Shown: positions 12,201 to 24,200 of the stretch, piece after piece
Position numbering within the stretch: position 1 is the stretch's first letter
Layout: each line of letters starts with the position of its first letter
Made by a program: the position numbers and the translations under genes
From: Anadara kagoshimensis
Lineage: Eukaryota > Mollusca > Bivalvia > Arcoida > Arcidae
Direction of reading: 5' to 3'
Assembly (NCBI GenBank): GCA_021292105.1
Contig: CM037870.1
Location: 15,905,234-15,969,233, forward strand
Length of the DNA: 64,000 nt
Notes under the pieces: model-generated
Database searches by the model: none
Seen by the model: only the letters and a program-made list of their open reading frames with translations
What the model was told of the DNA's origin: nothing

Positions 12201-15200
12201 GTTTTACAAATCAACGTGTGTTACATATACACACATTTGCATATTTTGTATTAAAAAAAATAAAAATACAATCACACTCTTATTAAGTAATTAGTACGAA
12301 GTTTAATTTCAACAGTTTCTAATACAATCCGACGAAGTCCCATGAAATGGTAAAACGTAACTCTAGAAGACTACGGATACAAACATATCAGGAGAGCTTA
12401 GTCATTTTGACAGTATCACTTTTCGATCGAAAACTGCTTAGACACTCTATGAATAGTTGATCTTTAACATAAACGATTTCAACTTTTAACGTTTCAACAT
12501 AAAATATTAAATTTGTGTATTTATTCAATTTCGTTCAATTTTACTATAGATTAATCTGTATAGAAAGCATGAAATTAAAATCGCAGAAGGTTTCATGTTG
12601 ATAATAAATAATTCCCTGACGAGTCACGATTTTTTTATTCATAAACCATATGAAGTACCAACCCGATATGAGGATTTTTTTCGATACACAAGCCATCCGA
12701 AGTACGAACCCGGGTGCGGATTTTTTCGATACTTAAACCATCTGAAGTACGAACCCGGTGTGAGGATTTTTTCGATACATAAACCATCTGAAGTACGAAC
12801 CTGGTCTGATTGGGAAACTTTATTAACTACACGCGGAAAATCAGTTGCTTTCTCCAGAAATTTGAAATTTCAATCAAACTACTGGTTCGCAAAGTTTTAC
12901 TTCCAACTTTGAACAAACGTTTTATATTTTAGTACCAAACTGGTGCGGCTAGAGATTTGAACTATCAAAAGATACAGGGAAAAAGTAATTCATATGGTCT
13001 ATAGAATTTAGAAAATTAAGTTCTAATTTAAAATCATATAGGGGTTATGTATGCCCCCAGATCCACCACAGCAGATTATTGTTTTAGTATAGGACCTTCT
13101 ATATACCAAATTATATAAATACTTAGTATAAGAGGCCCTATACTGAAACAAATGTCTGTATATTAGCTATCCATTAGAGGCGCATTGCTGTGTAATGAAA
13201 TAACTTTGCATTTGTAAAGAGCCAGATGCGAACAAAATACAATGTATCTTTATACAAACGCATGATATAGTTGATTTCAGATTATCCATGTGACCTTTGA
13301 CCCCTAATCACGTGTCCTCTCATGCTATTTTTAGAAACAACAATTACTATTTTATCTGCCTTACCTCTAACATATGATACCGTACGCTTGATACAGGTAT
13401 AACAATGTAATTAATTGATTATTCAAATTGTCCATTGATTATTCAAATTGCCCACCCGATTTCCCATTCAATTTTAGCAGTTTCTCAACAACAGAGACTT
13501 TGACCTTTGACCTTCTGGTTGCCATGGGAACCGTGTTATTATGAAAATAACATCCGAAATTCTTCAATACTCGTTCTTGCTGATTATTTACAAGTGATCT
13601 GGTCTTGTCTTTACTCTTTGATGTAACAAATGACAAATAAGCAGCAAGACAGAGTGATTTTCTCTTAAAGTCTAGATTAAGTTTGACCTTTGACCCGATG
13701 TCACGTGACCTTTTATGCTATTTTAAGACAGACTAATTTCGGCGTGAAATTTCTCCTGATACTCAATCTTCGGACTCTACATAAAATTATTACAATTAAT
13801 GTTGATTTTAGTTAACAGGTAACTTTACGTTGATTATAACACCATTTAAGCATGACATTTGGTAAAAAGTACACGTGACCTTTGACCTTCTAGTTGCTAT
13901 GGGCAATGTCTCATTTTCAAAATTTCATAAGTATTATTTTAAGGACTAAATATTCTTTAAGAATCAAGAGTCACTGCACCCTATTTGTACAAAGGTTTGA
14001 CAGAATTGAGATGTTTGTTCCGGAAAACGCTAATTTTCGGCTAAAATTCGTGATTCATATTGACCTTTGACCCCAGGTCACGTGACCTATTTTCTATTTT
14101 TAGAATCGGCAATCACTTTAAAATCTTGCCAGACATATATGCTCTACAATGATACCACATACCATAGCACTGTCCCTTTCAATCATCTTGTAATTTACAT
14201 TTAATAAACCGCACCTGAAATCCCACCAAAACCTGGCATTTTATCCAGAACGGGAAAGGGTTAAACTAGTTTGCGTTAGGGGTATAAAAACAAATATAGC
14301 ACCCTATCAGTTAATACTGTCATGTCGCTTAAAAAAATTAGTTCGATATTGAGCATATAATGACACGGGGTTTTCAGTTTTGACATTTTGTTGAAATGAC
14401 CTTTAAAATAAGGCCAATGTCATAATTTACTTTTAACCTTTGTGAGTTTTTTATGTTGCTATGTTAGCTATTTTTGAAGATATATTGATGCAGATCTGTG
14501 CAGCACCTTTTTTCAATTATTATGAATAGAAAATGTCATTTAACATACATGCTGTGCAATGAAATATGAGTGCAAGACTTTAAAAGTATTGTGTCATTTT
14601 GTTATGAAATGTTGGTGCATGACTCTAAAAGTTTTGAATAAAATATAGTGTTCGTTCAGAAAATATAAAAAAATGACATTGCATTTTATTGTTTATTAAA
14701 TTAACTTCGCATGTTGTAATTTCTGAATCGAAATTTTTGTTCATGAATTAAAAGTACATGTACACAAATGCAATGCTGGATGTAGTCAGGGTTATTTATT
14801 TATTTATGTATGTATGTATGTATGTATGTATGTATGTATGTCATGGTATTGGCGAAACAAGCCACTTCTTCCGGAACACCTGATCTAAATACCTTATGAT
14901 TTGTTCGGATACGCTTGCATTTTACGGATTCGACATGTAGTAGATTTCAAGGAAATGCTATCCCTTATTTACTTTAACGTGTACACTTTGGATATTTTAT
15001 ATTTTAAGGCGTTCGACATAACCAAGTGACCTGCGATATCTGCAGAAAGAGTGGAATTATGGGGATAAGGTGGAAATGTTCAGTTTGTCATGACTTTGAC
15101 CTTTGTGCACTGTGCTACTTACAAGACAAGCACGATTTGCATCATGCCTTCATAAGATTTGACAAAGCGTCATCAGATGGGTAAGTGCAATTAATATATC

Positions 15201-18200
15201 GTCATATGCCGTTTTTTAATGTATTGAATTGTCATATACCATTTTTTTGAATTTAATCATAAAATACATTCAAAAAATGGTATTTATTGTCATATACATG
15301 TACCATTTTTTGAATGTATTTTATGATTAAATTAAAAAAATGGTATATGACAGAATGATTAAATTTTAAAAAATGGTATACCAGTATGACAGTTTCACAA
15401 AAAGTAAGTGCATTAATTGTTTTTTAAAGTCATCTATAACAAATATATCCGATACAAAAATACAGCATAATGTTGTATAAATTTTTATGTAATAGTTGCA
15501 AAAATGTTTAAAACCTTCAAAAGTTGTTCTTTGATTTTTAGTCATTATGTGCAGACCTATTTGAAAAATGTTCATGAAAAATACCTGTCAAATGAAAAGA
15601 AGAATGGTGGATATTGTTTACAAGCTGGCTAAGTTTGGAAGTAATTTCCACCAGCCAACTAACAATTAAATTCGGGTTTAAGTTGAAATGTGGTTTAACC
15701 ATACACTGTCGTGTATGCAAGTGTATGCAACTATGCAAGTTTATATTTTCCATAGGGTTTATATTACAATTATCATGTCAAAAAAAGAATCGAAGTTTTT
15801 ACATAGATGAAAGTGATATTTTAACTTGATGATCAAAATGTATGCAACAAAGCATATTAAGGAAAGTATAAAATATATTTTCAAGATAATAACATTAATT
15901 TAACTGAAAAATACGCCGCTATACCAGAATAATGCTTTCAACCTATAGTTTTGTGAAGTTTTTGAGTCTGAAATGATATGGCCAGTTTTAAATGTACAAT
16001 AATTTATTGATGGCAGTGTATAGGTTCCTGGTTGATATGCTTAGACTAAAAAGGGTATACCATCTTGCGAGTGGTGTATTGTAATTTTCAGAGTTAATGT
16101 TCCAAAACGTGCAGCAAGTCAGAAGACCAAGTTACTCGGTATATATCCGGGAGCGGAAGTTGTACGAGGTTCAGACTGGGAATATGGATCCCAAGATGGT
16201 AAATGTTACTTAGATTAAAAACTGGATTAATCATGTAAACGATGTGTTTGGTATTTTGGTCCGGTCATGTTTTTAATCGAACACAAAGATACCATCACAA
16301 TCTAAAAAGCAAAGCATTTTAACCTTTATAAACTGGCAAATTAACTTGATATAATAATGCACACCGCATAGAGAACATTTTTCAAAGAAATAAAAATAAA
16401 CTACATGTACTATTCACAAATGCAGTAACTGAAAATGTACTTTTAATACATGTGCAGTCAAATCTGCTTTAATCGCCACCTTATATATAAGTGTGCCTGG
16501 TTTAAAGGACATTAATATATATTTATTTGTGTTATTTTAGCCTGTATATAAGGACCGCTAATCACAGGCACTTGTTTTTATCATTAACGGGAGATCGATA
16601 CAATGCAAGTACTAATGTTATCGATCTCCCGTTATTGATAGAACAAGTGCCTGTGCCACTGATCCATAAAGCTACACGTACTGGTTCCTGCAGGTGTTCT
16701 TTAAAGACAGGTTTAGTCGTATTTGTTATTGTTTTTATCCAATTTGATCTTTATTCATGTTATTGGAACTTGTATTTAAGGACCACCTACCCATAAACGT
16801 AACTTTTACCAGTTCTCTCGAGTGACATTCATAGACAATTTTGACCATATATTAATGCTGCTTTATATTTTACAGGAGGGGCTGGAAGTAAGGGTGTTGT
16901 TGTGGACTTGCGCGGGTTTGGAGCAGATATGGGTGGTCGCAATGCTGTAAAAGTCCGCTGGAACAATGACGAAGCTAACGTGTACAAAGTGGGATGTAAG
17001 GGGAAAGTTGATGTTAAATGTGTTGTTCCTGCTCCTGGTGGATTTTACTACAAAGAACACCTGCCTCTAGCTGGTAAGAGTCATATAACATACAACTTCA
17101 TGTCCTAATCACAATCCGAAAAGCAAATTAATAACATGCAAGACTGACCAAATACGTTAATAACGTGAACTAGGGAAGTAAAGTCTCTCAACATCAGCAA
17201 TTTTTAGAGGAAAAATGACAGAACACATTGATAACAAACACAATGTCATATGTTCACAATGAAAAAAATCGATAACATAGGTATTTTAACTAGTGTATAC
17301 TTAGAATATCACGCTGTTCTAAGAGCTATTGGTAAGCAGCGGTTCTGAGATTTGACTGGTGAACCTACACCTGGAAAGTTAGACCTGGTACTCAGGAAGG
17401 ATAAGCACCTCCTTTAAGGCTTATTACACCCACCACGTGTGAAGTCAAAATTGGGGTTAAAAAGCTTCGAGATAAAACAAACCATATAACAAACCAATAC
17501 TAGTAGTCATATGTAATATAATTAAATTAAACATGTCATAAAACCATGTTATCTATCAAAAACAAACATACTAATTCATATCCGGATCACAATCCAGAAG
17601 CAAAGCAAAAACTTTGGAACTGACAAGTTACGTTACACACGAAGCTTTTACTAGGGAAGTGAGACCGGGTGCTGCTTCGGAAGGGTTAGCACCTCCTGTT
17701 TAGCTATCTACACCCGCCACTTGTGGAATCAAAATTATGTGAAAGGAACATGGAACTATGGGACGTCAAATATATCCAGGGAAATCCTGGACAGAGATAT
17801 CAAATTATCAAAAATACTGTGACGGCCATACAACTTTTTGAGGGCTTTGATAAGCCTAGGTTTTCAATATCCCTGGGACAAACTATTATATGGAAGCAAT
17901 TTGCATCGAAGTTCCTGCAGTAGGAACAAACTCTACCATAATTTAAAAACAAATACATCATAAACATGGCAAATTACAATCTTTAATATTTAGAAGACTT
18001 ATTTTGTGACGTATTTCTCCTTTAGGTGCAAAAGAGGGAGCAGGAAAAGGAAGCCCGGAAATGAACCAAAGTATACTTAAAATTGGGGATAAAGTGTGCG
18101 TGGACATACCGGAAAACGCACTAAAGGAGGTGCAAAGAGGACATGGAGGCTGGAGTCTTAGAATGGCTGAGGTATATTTGACTTTACATCAAAAAGTTAA

Positions 18201-21200
18201 AACAGATCTATGGAAATAATCACTAATAAGAACATTTAAGAACTTAGAATAAAGAAATACATGTGCAAAATCATTTACATGGTGGCTACTGATAGATAAA
18301 GCATTTCTCTACAGATGACCCTTGGACATAATTATAGTGCCTCAAAATTGACCTGATCGTTTGACCTTTAATGTAGATTGGGCTAATAAACTGTGTGATG
18401 AAGGCATGTTTCATTACCATATACACACAGTACCCAGTATTACTATCATCTATCCTTATATATTAACTTTATATAACTCTTAAATTTCACAGTGGATATG
18501 TCCGTTTGAATATTAAAATTAAAGGTCAAACTTGACGCTTTATACAAATGTTGCTGAAAATGGATAACAAAAGTGGTAACCAATGCAACGAAGCAATGAC
18601 CAGTGGTGTAGTTCAGTACAGAATGTTACAAATGGTACATCACAAGTTGACCCTAAACACGTCTATTTGAAAAATCTAAATGTAGGCTTATTTTACTCAA
18701 CAATGCAACATAAATAAAATTTATTGTATTGTGGATATTATTTGATTTTTATATACTAGGGCATTAATTAGAATGTTTGTAAATATCAAAAACAAACATA
18801 CTAATCCATGTTCGAATCACAATCTAGGGGCAAAATTTTTAAAACTGACAAGTCAGGTTACGTGAAATTCCACCAGGGAAGTAAGGGCGGATGCTCCGGA
18901 AGGGTAAGCAACTGTCGTTTAGCTAGCTACACCCGTCACGTGTGTTATCAAAATAAAGTGAAAGGAACATGAAACTATGGGATGTCAAATATATCCAGGG
19001 CAATCTTGGACAGAGACATAGAAATTCGATGGTACCATAACTGGTACCTGAACAATCATTTATGTTTATTTACCATTAATAAAGATAGGAGAGATGACTT
19101 CTCATTATACATTTGATAATTGTTCAAAATGTAATCATCATCAGAGGTGTTATAAATGACATGACCGTCAACTTATTGTTGATAAGTTTGATGTCTCTGT
19201 GTCCAGGATTGTCCTGGATATATTTGACGTCCCATAGTTCCATGCTCCGTTCTTACACATGACGCGCGTAGCTTTCTAAACAGGGGGTGCTTACCCTTCC
19301 GGAACATCCGGCCTCACTTCCCTTATGCAAGTTAAACGTCTGAAACCTAATTTGTCAGTTTTACTTTGCTTCTGAAATGTGATTCGAACATGGATTAATA
19401 TGTCCAAATCACAATCCACTGCACCCACTGCTTAGCTAGCTAGACCTGATTGAAATCAAATTTGAGAATGAAAGTAAGATTGAAATATGGAACGTTAAAT
19501 ATTAGAGTAATTTCGGATACAGAGACAACATTAATAATTTCATAAAATATGTACATGTATATTAGTTTATTATTCACTGTTGTATAATCAAATGATTTAG
19601 GAAGTTTTAAATTTAAAAATTGACTTTTGTAGTGCGTTGGTAAGGTTGGTATTGTTAAGGCATTCCATGGAGACGATACAGTAGAGGTGCGATATGGTTC
19701 AGATAACTGGCAGTTTTATGCTGGAGCAGTTAGAAAGGTAAGCCTATAAGAGTGCCCGATATTTAATAGATGTATAATTTATAAAGTATACCACGCACAT
19801 ACTAATCCGTGTCCGAATCGCAATAAAGAAGCAAAGTAAAAACTTTGAAAAAAGACAAGTTAGGTAAAACACGTGAACTTCCAACAGGGAAGTGACACTA
19901 GCTATTCTGGAATGGTTAGCGCCTCCTGTTAAACTAACTACACCACAAATAGTAGTCCAAGTCACAATCCCAAAAGCAAAGTAAAAGCTTTTTAATGGTA
20001 GTTAAATACGTGAACTGTGATCAGGAAAGTAAGACTTGTTACTCCCGAAAGAAACACACATCCTGTTTAGCTAGCTACATCCATCATAAGTGAAAACAAA
20101 CTTGAAAATGAAAGGAATTTGGAACAACGAGACAATGTACATTAGGAAAAGGGCGTAGGCAACTGATGAATATCATAATGTCAGTAATGACTATCCACAA
20201 TCTCGATATATGTTAGTTTATGTTTGGTATGTTTATAAACAGGTTCATAGTATCAAAGTCGGCGATACAGTGAAAGTTCTCGAAAATGAAGATAAAGCGA
20301 AACTACTACAAAAAGACCATGGTGGCTGGGAAGATGACATGAAAAAGGTAATTTCCATGACATTATTAAATCAATATTTTACTCCTTATTTATCTCTCTG
20401 GAAAAAGTGAACTTAGACTACTCATTCGGGCACTACTTTGTACCACAAAATACGCATTTTTTTTATTTTGTTATTAGGTCTTTTACAAGATTTTCTCTTT
20501 AGGACGCTGTTTTTAAGTCGAAGTTGCTGTATAGATATTTTAACTAAGATTTTTTATCCTGAACCTTTTACTTGGGGACAGAATTTCCGACTTGTCATGG
20601 ATTCCGTTGAAGAGTACGCCAGACGTTGGGCTAAATTAGAAGATGTTGAGCTTGATACCTTATCCGACTGGATAAAGGTTGTTAGATCTTTCGTTAAAAC
20701 TAGGATTGCCAAACTTAAAGGGTTTATGAGTACTAAACCGTCTTCAGTACTCAAGGATCCAGAAATCAAGGCAATTCTTACAGACATACACAACAAATAT
20801 GTTGTTGTCCCAGCTGATAAGGCTTCCAACAACATTTTTCTCGTTTGTAAGAGATTCTACCTTGAATGTCTTATTAAGGAGCTTGGTTTAGATAGTATAT
20901 CAAATAACCCTGCATATTCTAGAACTAATTTGACCAAAGATGAAGTTCTTTCCAACCATAGGGGAGTTCTCGAGTCTTTTGGTATCAATCCTAAAGAGGA
21001 AGATCTTGATCTTCCTTACTTGTATTGGATTCCTAAACTTCATAAAAATCCATACAAGGAAAGATATATAGCAGGCTCATCTAAATGTACTACTAAATCA
21101 TTATCGGTAACTCTAACACAAATTTTGACAATCGTCAAAGATGGTCTTCAGTCTTATTCAGAAAAAGTATATTCTACATCTGGAATCAACCAAATGTGGA

Positions 21201-24200
21201 TTCTAAAAAATTCTAAAGAATTACTTGAACATCTTGCTTCTAATACTTTATCTCATGTAAAAAGTATAAAAACATTTGATTTTTCTACACTATACACCAC
21301 AATCCCTCATTCTAAATTGAAAGAACGTCTTAAAGAAATTATTCACTTGTCTTTCTTCTACAAAAACGGTAAGCCAAGATACAAATATCTGGTGCTGAAC
21401 AGGGATTCTGGTTATTTTGTCAAGCATCATACGGATTCCAAACAAAAATATACTGAAGATACCATCAACAAAATGTTGGAGTTTTTGATAGATAACATAT
21501 TTGTTGTGTTTGGTAATATAGTATTTCAGCAAACAATCGGTATACCAATGGGTACAAACTGTGCACCATTGCTTGCTGATTTGTTTCTTTATTCTTACGA
21601 AGCAGAATTTATGCAGAACCTTGTTAAATCTGGAGAGAAAACTGTCGCCAAATCATTTAACTCAACATACAGATACATAGATGACGTTCTGTCTCTTAAC
21701 AATCCTAAATTTGGAGACTATGTAAATGTCATCTATCCTAGTGAGCTTGAAATAAAAGACACGACTGATTCCCCAAGTTCTGCTTCATATTTAGACTTAT
21801 ACCTGAATTATGACGCACAAGAAAGGCTACATTTGAAACTTTATGACAAACGTGATGATTTCAATTTTTCTATTGTCAACTTTCCTTTTTTATGCAGCAA
21901 TATACCTGCTTCTCCTGCTTATGGTGTGTTTGTTTCCCAATTAATACGCTATGGCAGAGCTTGTTCCCACTACGGGGACTTTGTACAACGAAGTAGGCTG
22001 CTTGCAAATAAATTGTTGACTCAGGGATATTGCAAGCCTAGGCTTATCAAGGCCCTCAAAAAGTTTTATGGCCGTCATCACAGTATTGTTGATAAGTTTG
22101 ATGTCTCTGTGTCCAGGATTGCCTTGGATATATTTGACGTCTTATAGTTCCATGTTCCTTTCACACAATTTTGATTACACACGTGACGGGTGTAGCTAGC
22201 TAAACAGGAGGTGCTTACCCTTCCGGAGCACCCGGCCTCACTTCCCTGGTGGAGGTTCACGTGTCTAACCTAACTTGTCAGTTCCAAAGGTTTTACTTTG
22301 CTTCTGGATTGTGATTCGGAAATGGATAAGTATGTTTGTTTTTGATTATCTAACATTGTAGGAAATCTAACGAATATCTAACAAATGCCATAATCTGGAA
22401 CAAAATAGCAGTCATAACCAAGGGGATGTAACTCTTATTCCAAAACAATTTCGATGTACTCAAGATATTAGTGTAAAATCTTTATATAATCATTTGAAAG
22501 ATAATTTAAAACCTATTTTATTTATTTGGTAAAATAACACGTCACACAATAGCCTCTGAAAACAGTTTTACCTGCTTCGCTGTGCATTGAATACCATATT
22601 TTGAATACTAATAAAGTTCTGAAAAATGTTAGATCTTTAAAATTTAAAAAAAAATAAAAAAAAATATTGCAAATAGTAACCTCCACTTACATTTTAATTT
22701 AAACTAAATAAATTAATCAAGCCATTTTAATCGTTTCTGTGAAAATATTTCAAATAAAATTTAATGTGTGAACGGTAAAATAAATAGCTTACCATAGAAT
22801 GTTCATTCAGTTTGCCAATATGACATCTTCAATACAGTTTTGTTACTTTCTATAACAAATGACAAACGCCTTAATCTTAACAATATATATATATATATAT
22901 TGGAATGTTTTGTTCAGTCTTTAGGGAAAATAGGAAAAGTAGTAAAGTTGGATTCCGATGGTGATGTTGTTGTAGCGTTCGGACACCAAGCCTGGGTATA
23001 TAACCCTGCTTGTCTTATCCCAGCACAAGGAATGAAAATAGATGAAATACAAGAGAAACAAGACTTCAGTCGCTCTACAGGTTTGTCTTTTCTTCTTGTT
23101 TATTAAGATGATATATGTATATATCTAAGCTGGAATATTTATATATTTATTACCACTTTGGTAAAATACTTACAATCTGATTGGTTAATATCTCATTTAT
23201 ACCATCCCATATATTTAATTTTCCAAGGCAATACGGTCGCCTGAACGGGTAATACGGATACCACGTGATCGGGTAATACGGAGCTTCAAACCTGTCGGGT
23301 TATGGCCGCCCCCATGGTCCGCTTCAAGTATTGCAGTATATTTTTAACCTGTTGGTTTTCAAAAAAGTATTAAAAGTAACAAACGATTTTTAATTTTATA
23401 AATTACAGAATATTTTAAAATTAAAATTTTGTGTCTGACGATAAGAAAATAAGATTCAAAATTCGAGAGTTAAAAGTTCGTATCTGCGGCTAAAGGGGAA
23501 CAACTCGCACAGAAACGTCGATTGCAAAAAGTGATGACGATTTAGGGAAATTATATTCTAGCATTCACATAACTCCAAATACGCCCACGGGTACAATTTG
23601 AATAACGTTTATATTTTCTGTCGTCGGGGTGGTGAAAACATTCCTGAAATGTCGAAATCTATTTTTTCTGTGGCTACAGATCCCTCACCAAGGACCAAAT
23701 TTATAAAGAAAACTGTAGATGAGTTAACAAAAAATCGTCGCGAAAATGAAAAGGAAAGATACACAGGAAATAATGCCCGTTGACAACACGCCAATGTGTC
23801 CTGTAGCTTCCTACGAAAAGTACATATCCGTTTACTCTGCTGGAGAGAAAGGAACAACGCTAATATTTCAAAGGTTTGAATGACACGGTTAAAAATCAAT
23901 TAATCATTTACTTACATGAGGCGAGTCGATACTAACAATCCTAATTTCGATCTAGTCCATACATTATAACTCCTTTAATACACCAAAACGTATTTTGGAT
24001 GGGTGTTTACAATGGTAAAAATTTTGACAAAATGGCGGTGTCTTTTGTGTGACGTAATGATGACGGAAGAACTTATTCTTTACGTAGGCGCGCAAGGGGT
24101 ACAATGAAGGGTAGCTCCAGTTTGAAGAGTTATAATTTTCAATGAGATAAATGACATTTTTAAAACTTACTTATCTCAGAAATACTTATTAAATTTAATA

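Larger units (their letters stand above)
9529..14264. mobile_element. Candidate 4.7-kb TTAA-bounded TIR element (piggyBac/Kolobok-like)
   Basis: Left boundary TTAA (9529) then ACCCTTCCCGTTC; right boundary (inverted) TTAA (14261-14264) then CCCTTTCCCGTTC. TTAA target sites with CCC ends are typical of piggyBac and Kolobok transposons. No transposase frame is left. The interior contains another TIR element (11071-12198), a minisatellite (12641-12805) and the DR1 array (13291-14073). The pairing of ends over 4.7 kb is an inference from about 13 bp. Confidence 0.4.

Noticed and set aside
12610-12630. Hammerhead-like CTGACGAGTC
   Set aside because: No GAAA, no NUH cleavage site and no pairing stems follow.
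12595-12912. 105-codon plus-strand frame with repeated EVRTW/KYEPG
   Set aside because: Generated by the minisatellite at 12641-12805.
15614-15829. Overlapping 71-codon frames on both strands
   Set aside because: No motif, no splice context, inside MIB2 intron 2.
20170-20205. CTGATGA upstream of the Penelope-like RT as a hammerhead
   Set aside because: No stem II or GAAA core follows within a workable distance.
20554-20835. 93-codon minus-strand frame
   Set aside because: Antisense shadow of the RT coding region.
24000-24100. AAAATGGCGG and TGACGTAA as an internal promoter
   Set aside because: Isolated short motifs without other support; kept below reporting level.
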